Both the position numbers and the translations under genes were made by a program. Source: an uncultured Pseudomonadota bacterium (lineage in GTDB: Bacteria; Bdellovibrionota_C; UBA2361; CALMIO01). From it: a stretch of DNA of 64,000 bases. Each line of letters opens with the position of its first letter. Position 1 is the stretch's first letter. The notes below the pieces were generated by a model, which ran no database searches, was not told where the DNA came from, and saw nothing but the letters and a program-made list of their open reading frames with translations. The stretch lies in the NCBI GenBank assembly GCA_937864035.1, contig CALMIO010000009.1, forward strand, positions 62,001 through 126,000, read 5' to 3'. Below, one piece after another: positions 34,536 through 42,358 of the stretch.

Positions 34536-35384
34536 TTAAACAAATTCAGGTTCGATGTAAGTTGATGTGATGCCCGCCATAAAGCCCTCTTTTAAGAAAT
34601 GTTTAATTGACGCCATGCCAGTTTCGCCCATGTCGCGCGTCATGTTATTAACGTACATTCCAACAAAAGTGTCTGCGTCTTGAATATCTAAGCCGCGGCC
34701 ATAGGAGATTGCATACTCTAAGGCATTTCGCCTATTTGCGAGCGAATATTCAATGCTATCTTTTAACGCTTTGCCAACGGCTTGCATGCCTTCTTCTCCA
34801 AGACGCTTATGAACGACATTTACGCCAAGCGGTAGGAGTAGTTGGTGTTTTTTCCACCACCACTCTCCTAAATCTAAGATAGTTACTAATCCATCACGTT
34901 GATGAGTAATCTGGCCTTCGTGAATTATTAAGCCAGCATCAAATTCGCCTGTTTGTACAGCGCTAATAATTTTTTCAAAGAAAATCGGCGCAAGCCTTGC
35001 TTTAATACTCTTCTCCTTTAAATACAATTGAATTGCTAATGCTGCTGATGTAAGCCAGCCAGGAATTGCAATGGTTATCGAATTCCTTTGGAGGCACTCT
35101 TTATTTTCCGGCTTGGTTACGAGTCTAGGACCGTAGTTTTGTCCTGCCATTGAAGCGCCGGACTTTAAAATTGCGTACTGTCCATTTAATCCTGAAAAGG
35201 CATGTACAGAAAGCGCCGTAACATCTAACTCGCCATTAAGGGCTCGGTGATTCAGCGATTCGATGTCGCACAAATCATGGTCAAACTGGTAGCCCGGAAC
35301 ATTGACACCGCCTGACACAAGTCCATAGAACATAAAGGCATCATCAACATCTGGAGAGTGGAAAATAGTGATCTTTTTAGCCAT
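34536..35384 (-). CDS. mqnD: 1,4-dihydroxy-6-naphthoate synthase MqnD (futalosine menaquinone pathway)
   Basis: This 282-aa protein shows the MqnA/MqnD family opening FHSPDVDDAFMFYGLVSG. It continues with DIESLNHRALNGELDVTALS, then GQYAILKSGASMAGQNYGP, and a C-terminal YAISYGRGLD near residue 228. The spacing and the SPDxDDAF motif fit MqnD, which opens cyclic de-hypoxanthinyl futalosine, better than MqnA. It implies menaquinone synthesis by the futalosine route. No other mqn gene is in the window. It is transcribed on the minus strand, downstream of the repeat element and the T2SS cluster. Confidence 0.8.
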   Translation of the reverse strand: MAKKITIFHSPDVDDAFMFYGLVSGGVNVPGYQFDHDLCDIESLNHRALNGELDVTALSVHAFSGLNGQYAILKSGASMAGQNYGPRLVTKPENKECLQRNSITIAIPGWLTSAALAIQLYLKEKSIKARLAPIFFEKIISAVQTGEFDAGLIIHEGQITHQRDGLVTILDLGEWWWKKHQLLLPLGVNVVHKRLGEEGMQAVGKALKDSIEYSLANRRNALEYAISYGRGLDIQDADTFVGMYVNNMTRDMGETGMASIKHFLKEGFMAGITSTYIEPEFV

Positions 35385-35489
35385 CTAGGTGATTTTGTTT
35401 TTAACTCGTTTTAAAAGAAATTAGGGGTACTTTAACATGGTTGAGCGGTGTAATCGAGGTAGGCAATGGGCTCACGAAAGAAAAGATCG

Positions 35490-35666
35490 CTGGTGCCACC
35501 CTGTTTTATAAGGTTATTACCGGTTTATTTTGTTTGCTAAGTAATTGTATTATCTTGTTTTTTTTGTAAATTTCGACAAATTGATGATGAAAACATCTGA
35601 TAGTGATGAAAGGTTTTTTTGTTTTAAGCTATTTATAAAAGCATTTATAAAAGAGGGTGGCACCAG
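35490..35666. mobile_element. MITE-like element bounded by 22-bp inverted repeats
   Basis: The left end 35490-35511 (CTGGTGCCACCCTGTTTTAT onwards) and the right end 35645-35666 are inverted copies that agree at 21 of 22 positions. They enclose about 133 bp of AT-rich DNA with no ORF. The right end stops 1 bp before the last codon (the stop) of gspN. A solo copy of the repeat is at 7436-7457. No clear target-site duplication is seen, so a structural or regulatory role is also possible. Confidence 0.55.
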
Positions 35667-35667
35667 T

Positions 35668-36561
35668 TTAGTTTTTCCCAAAACTGATGGTTGGTATTGA
35701 TGGCGTGCCCTTGATTGTAAGATAAATAGGCTCGCCTTCTTTTAGACCAATATCTTCTAATTTGATTCCAAAAGCCTTTAGTAGCTGTTTGCTACCTTTA
35801 ATTTGCAGATTTAGGTTTAAGTTTTTACGGCTGTAATCTTTGTGGCTACCAACAATAGAGCCGTTCATACTTAAATCTAAAAGAGGCGAGCGAAGATCTC
35901 CATTAATCTCTTTTATACCTTCCATAGCAAAGCGAAGATTAAGATTGATCTCTGCTCCTGAGAGAGGTGGCAAAGTAATTCTTTGCAAAAGAGGGGAAAG
36001 TTTGCCGATCAGATATCCTAAGGCCGGATTATAAAAAGCGAAATCAGCGACTCTGACTATTAATTGTCCATCTACTAAACTTTGTTTGTTGAAGTTGAGT
36101 TTGTTGGCAGTAAAGTCAAGTATTCCAGCCGTGATACCCAGCAGTTTTGAGTGCGGATGGGTTGTTAGATGCAAATTGCGAGCTGAGGCTGAGGCTATAA
36201 GAGAGTTATTGTTTTTTATTAAATCGACTTGATAATCAATCTCTCCGGCGTACGCCACAATTGTTCCGGTTATCAAAAGCTTACCTCTGATTAAATTTGC
36301 GATAGATAGCTTGCCGCTAAGGGTGTTGGCATCAAGTCCGAGTAGAAGATCCTTAAAAAAAAATGATAAAGAATTTATTCTAAAAGTGGTTGGAGAAAGC
36401 CGAGCAATTTTAAATTTGGCCTCAATTTGATTTTCTTTTAAATGTTTTATGATTTTTTTTTCGACTGATGGCTTGAGAATTTCAAGTAAGAGGTTTAGGA
36501 GCATTATTGGCAGAATAAGCCAGATTAAAATCCTCCAGAAAAAAACCTTGTTAAACTTCAT
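35668..36561 (-). CDS. gspN: Type II secretion protein GspN
   Basis: This 297-aa protein has one N-terminal transmembrane anchor (VFFWRILIWLILPIMLLNLL). A periplasmic beta-rich domain follows, made of repeated amphipathic strands (FRINSLSFFFKDLLLGLDAN, GAEINLNLRF, LNLNLQIKGS), as in GspN/AsmA-like proteins at the end of deltaproteobacterial gsp operons. The ATG at 36561 (MKFNKVFFW) is preferred over a longer frame that runs into gspM. It is the last T2SS gene of this cluster. Confidence 0.8.
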   Translation of the reverse strand: MKFNKVFFWRILIWLILPIMLLNLLLEILKPSVEKKIIKHLKENQIEAKFKIARLSPTTFRINSLSFFFKDLLLGLDANTLSGKLSIANLIRGKLLITGTIVAYAGEIDYQVDLIKNNNSLIASASARNLHLTTHPHSKLLGITAGILDFTANKLNFNKQSLVDGQLIVRVADFAFYNPALGYLIGKLSPLLQRITLPPLSGAEINLNLRFAMEGIKEINGDLRSPLLDLSMNGSIVGSHKDYSRKNLNLNLQIKGSKQLLKAFGIKLEDIGLKEGEPIYLTIKGTPSIPTISFGKN

Positions 36562-36574
36562 TTTTTTACGCTCT

Positions 36575-37171
36575 TTAAGAATTTTCAGTGATTTTACGGA
36601 TGCTTGTAACTTCCATGTCAACATCTAGCTTGTTATCAATGTTACGTCTTTTCAGTGAGAGGCTTTTTAAAATCATAGGTTTGGAACCAGTGGTGAGTTC
36701 TTTTAGAAACTCTACCAATTTATCTAATTCGACAGTAGTAAACTTAATGCTAAAACTTGTTTGTTCATAGCCGCCACCAAATGGAGTTGGGTCGCGATCT
36801 TTGATTAGAAAAGCGCCCGGCGCCAATCCTAGTTTAAGGCGGATCATGCTTTCAAGAAGAGTTAGAGCTCCTTCGGCGATCTCCACCTCCTGATACGCTT
36901 GTTCTATGGCTTTTTTCCGTTTTTTAAGAGCGTTGTTTTCGGCAATCATCATTGCCAAAGTGGCCATCTCCGCTTTGCGTTGTTCGAACAGGGTTGCGTT
37001 TGATAACAGCCGATTTTTTAATGGTTGATATATTAGGCCGTAAATCACAATCAGAGTTAAAACGATAGCGGCTAAGATAGTCAGCAACCGCTCGCGCATT
37101 GAAAGCTTGGCAAGCTGTTGGCTTACGCTCACTGATATCGCATTTATTTTTAACCTTACTCCCTGAGCCAT
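36575..37171 (-). CDS. gspM: Type II secretion protein GspM
   Basis: This 198-aa protein has a short cytoplasmic N-terminus, one transmembrane helix (LLTILAAIVLTLIVIYGLIY), a coiled-coil region (about 45-85) and a small ferredoxin-like periplasmic domain. That is the GspM layout. It partners GspL in the inner-membrane platform. The start overlaps the 3' end of gspL by 16 nt and its stop lies 13 bp before gspN. Confidence 0.8.
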   Translation of the reverse strand: MAQGVRLKINAISVSVSQQLAKLSMRERLLTILAAIVLTLIVIYGLIYQPLKNRLLSNATLFEQRKAEMATLAMMIAENNALKKRKKAIEQAYQEVEIAEGALTLLESMIRLKLGLAPGAFLIKDRDPTPFGGGYEQTSFSIKFTTVELDKLVEFLKELTTGSKPMILKSLSLKRRNIDNKLDVDMEVTSIRKITENS

Positions 37172-38703
37172 ATATTGAAACTAAATGGTCGCGATCCGGG
37201 TGTTGCTGAATATTCCGAAGAATCGCCTCGTTTAAAACGTTTGTAAACATCGGAGCGTCGCCGCAACTTTTTTTCTATCTCTTCAACCGCCGCATAATTA
37301 GTAGCAAATCCCTCTATTTCTACCTTATTATCTTTAATTTTAAGTGATGAAATCGTGTAATCTGGCGAAGTTGGAAAATCTTTTGATAGTTCGATCATTA
37401 CATCAAGTATAGAGCTTTCAGTTGGGGAAGGTAAATCACCCAGTTCTTGTCGAAGCTTATAGTTTTCCGCTGATAGTAAATTCATTTCTTCGCCGTGCGG
37501 CAATGGTTTGCTCTGATCGTCAATAATGGAAGTGATTTTTTCTCTGGTTAGGGCGTTAAGCTTTGATATTCCGAATTTATAACTAAATAATTGCGCTAGA
37601 AAAAATAGCAAACAAGAAGCCGCTAAGATACAAGCGGCTGGAGCTATTTTCTTAGTGGCGGTTACTAATTCTTTCAGTGGTGGGCGATAGCGAAACTCTC
37701 CAACACGAAAATCAGACAGCGGCACACTCGGAGCGGTATCTATTGCGAAACGGCCGGCGAAAGCCGATGGCAGATAGAGTAGGGGCAATGATTCGGCTGA
37801 ATTAGTTGTTTTTACAATATCATCGACCTTGAGATATTCAATATTTCTTCCTAAAAACTGTTGAAGCTCTCTAAATATGCTATTATTGCCAAGTAGATAA
37901 CAGATTTCGATCTCCTGTTGATATCGTTTTTCGGCGGCGGCAATGGTGAGTTTTAAAAGAGGCATAATTTGTCGAGCTCGATCTGAGGATAGCGCAGTCG
38001 TCTCTTGATTAGCCGGATTAGAGTCGGCAATTACTTTTAACGCTTTATGGCTTCCTCCGAAATTAAGGCTTAATTGCAGACTCTCACCGTTGTCGTAAAT
38101 AAAGAGCGAGTTTGGTTTAAAAAAATTAGGAGCAAAGTCTGCTAACGCTACCATTGAATCGGCGGTGATTATTGCAATCAACGGATGAATTTCAATTTCT
38201 CGGAAAAAATCAAGAGCCGCTTCTAATAATTTTTTAGAAATTAGACCAGCAAACACATCAAATTCTCCATTCAGTAAAGAACCTACCGTCCTGCCAGTTA
38301 CGACGAACTCATTAATTTCAAATGGAAGAGAGTCTTGAACTTCTGGGACAAGGATTTTTTTTATTTTGTGTTTATCGCCAAAAGGGAGCTCTATATTGAC
38401 TCCTAAAAAAGAGTCGCTAGGTAAAATCAATACTGAATTCGTCCAATCTGAGTTTAGTTTAGCAATTGTCTCCAAAATTGATTTTTTAGCTAAGTCTAAA
38501 TTTGACCGGGCTTCAGGTAGCGGCTCTGAGTCCTGTTTTTGATCTTTTTGATTTTCCTCTTTGCTTCCGGAATCAAGGAGCAATTTACCAAGATTAATAT
38601 CCAAGCTAAAGTTTCTCAGTACGGTTGTGGTGCTTGTTGTAACCTCGGAAAGCGCGATAAGCGTTCTGCTAGATGATATATCAACAACTAAAATTCTTTG
38701 CAT
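37156..38703 (-). CDS. gspL: Type II secretion protein GspL
   Basis: This 515-aa protein has an actin-like cytoplasmic domain of the PilM/GspL kind (ILVVDISSSRTLIALSEV at the start, LFIYDNGESLQLSLNFGG in the middle). A transmembrane helix near residue 355 (IAPAACILAASCLLFFLAQL) and a periplasmic ferredoxin-like domain (YTISSLKIKDNKVEIEGFA) follow. It links the secretion ATPase GspE to the pseudopilus base. Insertion-like polar stretches (about 50-68) make it longer than the usual 400-450 aa. It is followed by gspM with a short overlap. The gene before it is gspJ; gspK, expected here, is absent. Confidence 0.85.
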   Translation of the reverse strand: MQRILVVDISSSRTLIALSEVTTSTTTVLRNFSLDINLGKLLLDSGSKEENQKDQKQDSEPLPEARSNLDLAKKSILETIAKLNSDWTNSVLILPSDSFLGVNIELPFGDKHKIKKILVPEVQDSLPFEINEFVVTGRTVGSLLNGEFDVFAGLISKKLLEAALDFFREIEIHPLIAIITADSMVALADFAPNFFKPNSLFIYDNGESLQLSLNFGGSHKALKVIADSNPANQETTALSSDRARQIMPLLKLTIAAAEKRYQQEIEICYLLGNNSIFRELQQFLGRNIEYLKVDDIVKTTNSAESLPLLYLPSAFAGRFAIDTAPSVPLSDFRVGEFRYRPPLKELVTATKKIAPAACILAASCLLFFLAQLFSYKFGISKLNALTREKITSIIDDQSKPLPHGEEMNLLSAENYKLRQELGDLPSPTESSILDVMIELSKDFPTSPDYTISSLKIKDNKVEIEGFATNYAAVEEIEKKLRRRSDVYKRFKRGDSSEYSATPGSRPFSFNIWLRE

Positions 38704-38785
38704 ATGATATCACTAATCTGACACATCTTGCACGAGTTTGAGAAGATAAAAAATAAAACAGCAAATAATCTCTTTCTTTGTTTGG

Positions 38786-39568
38786 TTAGAAGATATTTGT
38801 TGCTCCAACCGGCACTACTGTTTGAAACCTGCTTTGTTTGGCGTCGCTTGAAATTAAGGTAATATCAAATTCTATAAGGTCGGGTAGGATATTAGCGTTA
38901 TTTCTAACACCCCAGTCACCAACCCATACTTTTTGAGCATTGTTAAAAAAACGAAACTTAAGATCTATTAAATTGTCCGCAATTGGGAAGATCATTATCC
39001 GCGAATAGGCTCGTGCCAAGTCCTGATCAAAAAGTTGGCTTGAAGTTGTGTTATCTATATCAACAAACGGTAGTTCTTCGCGGACCAAGGTCTTGACAGG
39101 AATTCCATCGGTTCGTTGGTTATTAGGATCAAAATCGATTCTGTAGGTAATCTGAACAATGCCAGCATTAGTTTCTTCGCCAGCTATATATTGTCCGGCT
39201 TCGCTTGCTATAAAACTAATAAAATGTTCACCACCTGTTACTCGAGGATTAAATCCTTGGGCATTGCCAACAAAGCAAGGCTTTAGTCCGGGAGCGTTAA
39301 ATCCCGGAGGCACCATAATCTTTTTTGCTGGTAAGGCAAGTTGCAACTCTCGAGTTAAGCGTTTGATGACAACATTCGCGACAAAAGAAAGCTCACGGTC
39401 GTCATCGAGTATTTGCTTGGTTCTAACGAGCGAAGAAAAGAGCGAGTAAGCCGTCCCAAAAACAATCACCAAGATTGAAATTGCTAAAATAAGTTCAATT
39501 AGGGTAAAGCCAGCATATTTGAGGTGAATATCAATATTTTTTAAAGTATCTTTTATTTTCTTTCTCAT
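38786..39568 (-). CDS. gspJ: Minor pseudopilin GspJ
   Basis: This 260-aa prepilin has the cleavage motif AGFTLIELILAISILVIVF (cut between G and F, preceded by a 19-residue leader). A large periplasmic domain follows, with SFVANVVIKRLTRELQLALPA and a C-terminal LIEFDITLISSDAKQSRFQT. This order and length fit GspJ, which with GspI and GspK forms the pseudopilus tip. It starts 5 bp after gspI ends. The next gene is gspL, with 82 bp between. Confidence 0.85.
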   Translation of the reverse strand: MRKKIKDTLKNIDIHLKYAGFTLIELILAISILVIVFGTAYSLFSSLVRTKQILDDDRELSFVANVVIKRLTRELQLALPAKKIMVPPGFNAPGLKPCFVGNAQGFNPRVTGGEHFISFIASEAGQYIAGEETNAGIVQITYRIDFDPNNQRTDGIPVKTLVREELPFVDIDNTTSSQLFDQDLARAYSRIMIFPIADNLIDLKFRFFNNAQKVWVGDWGVRNNANILPDLIEFDITLISSDAKQSRFQTVVPVGATNIF

Positions 39569-39573
39569 ACTAG

Positions 39574-40113
39574 TTACCGAACACTTCCTACATCATCCGC
39601 CGGAATATAATAAACGCCATTAAAAATTGGGTTAGTTAATTCCCAAGGGCGATAGAGAGTTAGGTCAATTCTTTTAAGAGCTCGTTCTCCAATTTTGGGC
39701 AGATCGATAAAAGATATTTCTAGCGTTACGTAAAAGTCGTTGTCGAGTTTGGCATTTGTTTGCTTGCTGGGAATTCGATCTGATAGATCAAATTGAAATT
39801 CGCTATCTGGCAGTAGTAAATTTTTAATCTCTTGATAACTCCCTTGGCGAGATCTAGATAGCGCTTCTGGATTAGTTTTTTTCTCGATTGCGCTAAGCAG
39901 GGTACGGGCGGCAAGCATTGCTATTTTCCCCTCTCTGTCGCGCAATGCTCTAGCTGTTGCCGACGATTGCAGGCCGAGCAAGGTAACGACTGAAATGCTA
40001 AGAATTAAAACTGCAAACACAATTTCAATTAGTGTAAAACCAATTTGCCTAGTGGTGAGGTTTTCATTGGTAGTTTTTTCTTTTTGTTGATTACTCTTGA
40101 TTTCGAGATCCAT
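39574..40113 (-). CDS. gspI: Minor pseudopilin GspI
   Basis: This 179-aa prepilin has the motif IGFTLIEIVFAVLILSISVV after a leader of about 24 residues. The LGLQSSATARALRDREGKIAML segment is typical of GspI. The ATG at 40113 is preferred over a GTG nine codons earlier. The start overlaps the end of gspH by 23 nt. It acts in the pseudopilus tip with GspJ. Confidence 0.85.
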   Translation of the reverse strand: MDLEIKSNQQKEKTTNENLTTRQIGFTLIEIVFAVLILSISVVTLLGLQSSATARALRDREGKIAMLAARTLLSAIEKKTNPEALSRSRQGSYQEIKNLLLPDSEFQFDLSDRIPSKQTNAKLDNDFYVTLEISFIDLPKIGERALKRIDLTLYRPWELTNPIFNGVYYIPADDVGSVR

Positions 40114-40750
40114 AGGTCCAATTAAAATCACGGTATTCACGGTAAACCTTAGTAAGACCAGTAAATGGATTTACTAATATTGTCATAGGTCTTCCATCAA
40201 CTCCGGTTAGATGAATTACTCCAAAGTCAGAGAATCCGCGAGGTGAAAATAACAGATATGGTTTAACACCTGTGTCTGGAGTTATCTTGCCTTGAAATGT
40301 TTGTATATCCAAAAAGCTCAGACCATCTGGCAGTTCTGTTGGTTCAGCCAGTGACGGCAAGGATGGGGGAGGGATCATCTCCTGATCTCGACCAAGATTT
40401 GGGCTTAAAAATGAAGCTAATTCTAATGTTAAATTGCCGGCGTCATTGGCAAGGGCGAGCAGTTGGGGATTAGACTGGAACGCCATCCAAGAATCGGCTT
40501 TAAGAGCGCCAACTTTATAAGAATTATTTTGAAGGTCAAATTCTATTATGTAAAATTCTTGATCGATAATGGCTTGTTGATGCAGTAAGACTAGGCTCTC
40601 TGTTAAGCGTCTAATAGCTCCATCTTGGCGGAGTCCGGAAAAAGCTTCGGTTCGTATTGCAACAAGTCCAATCGCGACTCCAATAATAATTAAAACCACG
40701 ATCAGCTCAATTAAGGTAAAGCCAGTAGCGTGTTTAGTTTTTTTTATCAT
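40091..40750 (-). CDS. gspH: Minor pseudopilin GspH
   Basis: This 219-aa prepilin begins MIKKTKHATGFTLIELIV with cleavage after TG. The GspH features are the helix IRRLTESLVLLHQQAIIDQE and a C-terminal FSPRGFSDFGVIHL beta segment. The ATG at 40750 is preferred over a TTG two codons earlier. It lies about 100 bp after gspG and overlaps gspI. Confidence 0.85.
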   Translation of the reverse strand: MIKKTKHATGFTLIELIVVLIIIGVAIGLVAIRTEAFSGLRQDGAIRRLTESLVLLHQQAIIDQEFYIIEFDLQNNSYKVGALKADSWMAFQSNPQLLALANDAGNLTLELASFLSPNLGRDQEMIPPPSLPSLAEPTELPDGLSFLDIQTFQGKITPDTGVKPYLLFSPRGFSDFGVIHLTGVDGRPMTILVNPFTGLTKVYREYRDFNWTYGSRNQE

Positions 40751-40853
40751 AGGCAAGTCAAAAATACTGCCTGTTAGTTCTGGGTGTTTTTTGTTGCTCT
40801 TTAAAAATTGAGATATGCTTTTTTTTAAAAAAAATAGTAGCGTCTGAAAAATA

Positions 40854-41321
40854 TTAGGGACCGGTTATGCTAAAGTCCGCGTCAGTGCCACTTCCCCCTT
40901 CTCGACCATCAGCTCCAAGACTTTTAATCCTAAAATTTCTGCCACCTTCAATGGTGTAAATCATAGGGGTTCCCCAAGCGTCTTTAAGATCGTCGATTTG
41001 AGCAGATTGCACGCAAGGTCCGGTGGCATTTGGCGGGCACGTTACTAACGCTTCAAGATTTGGGGGTAGGGCGTTATTCATAAAACGATAGTTATTGATT
41101 GCTCCTTTTAGTTTTTCCATTTTAATCTGGGTAAGCTTCGCTTTGGCGCCCTCAGCAGTGCTAAATAAGCTGCTTGTTAAAAAGGCAATCAGTATTGAAA
41201 GAATGACTAGTACTACTATAATTTCAATTAGAGTTAAGCCGCCGGATCGTATGAACTTCTTCAGCGCATAGTTTTTTAACTCTTTTTTTCTGCTTGGTAT
41301 ATTTAAATTATTATTCTTCAT
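40854..41321 (-). CDS. gspG: Major pseudopilin GspG
   Basis: This 155-aa prepilin has a 28-residue basic leader and then SGGLTLIEIIVVLVILSILI. The first mature residue is Leu rather than the usual Phe. The C-terminal calcium-binding loop SLGADGREGGSGTDADFS, the disulfide loop CPPNATGPC and DAWGTPMIY identify GspG. It is the first gene of the T2SS cluster. An extended -10 box sits only 8 nt from the ATG, so the mRNA may be leaderless. Confidence 0.92.
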   Translation of the reverse strand: MKNNNLNIPSRKKELKNYALKKFIRSGGLTLIEIIVVLVILSILIAFLTSSLFSTAEGAKAKLTQIKMEKLKGAINNYRFMNNALPPNLEALVTCPPNATGPCVQSAQIDDLKDAWGTPMIYTIEGGRNFRIKSLGADGREGGSGTDADFSITGP

Positions 41322-41329
41322 AAGGGGAG

Positions 41330-41338
41330 ATTATATCA
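41330..41338 (-). promoter_or_regulatory. Extended -10 promoter immediately before gspG
   Basis: The minus strand reads TGATATAAT, an extended -10 box, ending 8 nt before the gspG ATG at 41321. Transcription would begin at or within one base of the start codon, which predicts a leaderless message. The -35 region is weak. Confidence 0.55.
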
Positions 41339-41426
41339 AATAAAGGTTTTTTTGCGAAAGTAGCATATTTTTAATCTGCAAAACTTGAGGTATAAATGTA
41401 AATTCAATTTAGAGTGAAATCAGATC

Positions 41427-42341
41427 TTATTTTATTAAATTTAAAAACTTAGTTATTTTCTCGAGGTATAAATCTTGCTCCTCGTAATGTGGATTATGCG
41501 AGCTTTGTAGAAAGATTTCAACACCACTGCCAGTTGCGTTTTTGAGTAGTGAACAAAAATTCAAAGCTTGATCGGCTGAAACCTCATCATCAGCTCCGAT
41601 AGTGACAAGAGATCGAGTCCTTACCAGAGGTAATAATTCTTTTAAATCAACTTTCGCCAACGAACCGGTTAAAACAAATTCAGATGGTCCCCACATTAGA
41701 TTATAAACATAAGGAGAACTTTTGGCATTAGAACGAATCAGACCTAATGGTAAAGGATTTAGCTTGCAAAGATGTTTTTTTGCATAAAGAGAGTTCAGTT
41801 CAAAAAAATTTTGAACTGCTTGATGATCTCTTTTGTTCAAAAAACTTTTGATAATTTCTTCCGCTTGAGGATTGATGGTTTTGATCAATTCGAGGGTGTA
41901 CTCTTGCCAAGCCGGCATGTCAATCGCCGGGCTAGCTAATACTAATCCTTTAAGTCCGGCAGGTTGCTGAGCAGCTAACATAAGCGCGAGGGCGGCTCCC
42001 CATGAATGGCCATATAAAACATAGCTATTAATTTTTAAGGTTGAAATTAATTCCTTTAATTCTCCCAAAAAACGCTCTTTATTGTAGAGCTCTGCCGATT
42101 CTGGCCTCTCAGACAGACCACTGCCTAATTGGTCATAAAGAACCACCGGCAATAGATCCTTTAGCTTTCCAAGCGGCTCTAAATAATCACAGCTAAAACC
42201 GGGACCACCATGAATGCAGATTAATGTCAACTGATCTTGCTTTTGTTTGCCATAAAATTTCGTAAAAATTTTTCCATCTGTTAGCTTGAGCAGTTTGCTT
42301 TCTGCTTCTGATACTGACGGGTTGTTATCGTTGATAATCAT
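41427..42341 (-). CDS. S33-family peptidase (proline iminopeptidase-like alpha/beta hydrolase)
   Basis: This 304-aa hydrolase has CIHGGPGFSCDYL (the HGGPG oxyanion motif of proline iminopeptidases) and LYDQLGSGLSERP. The nucleophile elbow YGHSWGAALAL has Ser near residue 112. The catalytic Asp is in GADDEVSADQ and the His in SSHNPHYEE. It has no signal peptide, so it is cytoplasmic and probably removes N-terminal proline or related residues from peptides. It starts 17 bp after the Omp85-like gene ends. Confidence 0.85.
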   Translation of the reverse strand: MIINDNNPSVSEAESKLLKLTDGKIFTKFYGKQKQDQLTLICIHGGPGFSCDYLEPLGKLKDLLPVVLYDQLGSGLSERPESAELYNKERFLGELKELISTLKINSYVLYGHSWGAALALMLAAQQPAGLKGLVLASPAIDMPAWQEYTLELIKTINPQAEEIIKSFLNKRDHQAVQNFFELNSLYAKKHLCKLNPLPLGLIRSNAKSSPYVYNLMWGPSEFVLTGSLAKVDLKELLPLVRTRSLVTIGADDEVSADQALNFCSLLKNATGSGVEIFLQSSHNPHYEEQDLYLEKITKFLNLIK

Positions 42342-42358
42342 TTTTGTTCTTTTGTAAT

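Noticed and set aside
35645-35666. The right-hand repeat as a simple gspN terminator
   Set aside because: Its partner arm is 133 bp away and no T run follows on the minus strand, so it does not behave as an intrinsic terminator.
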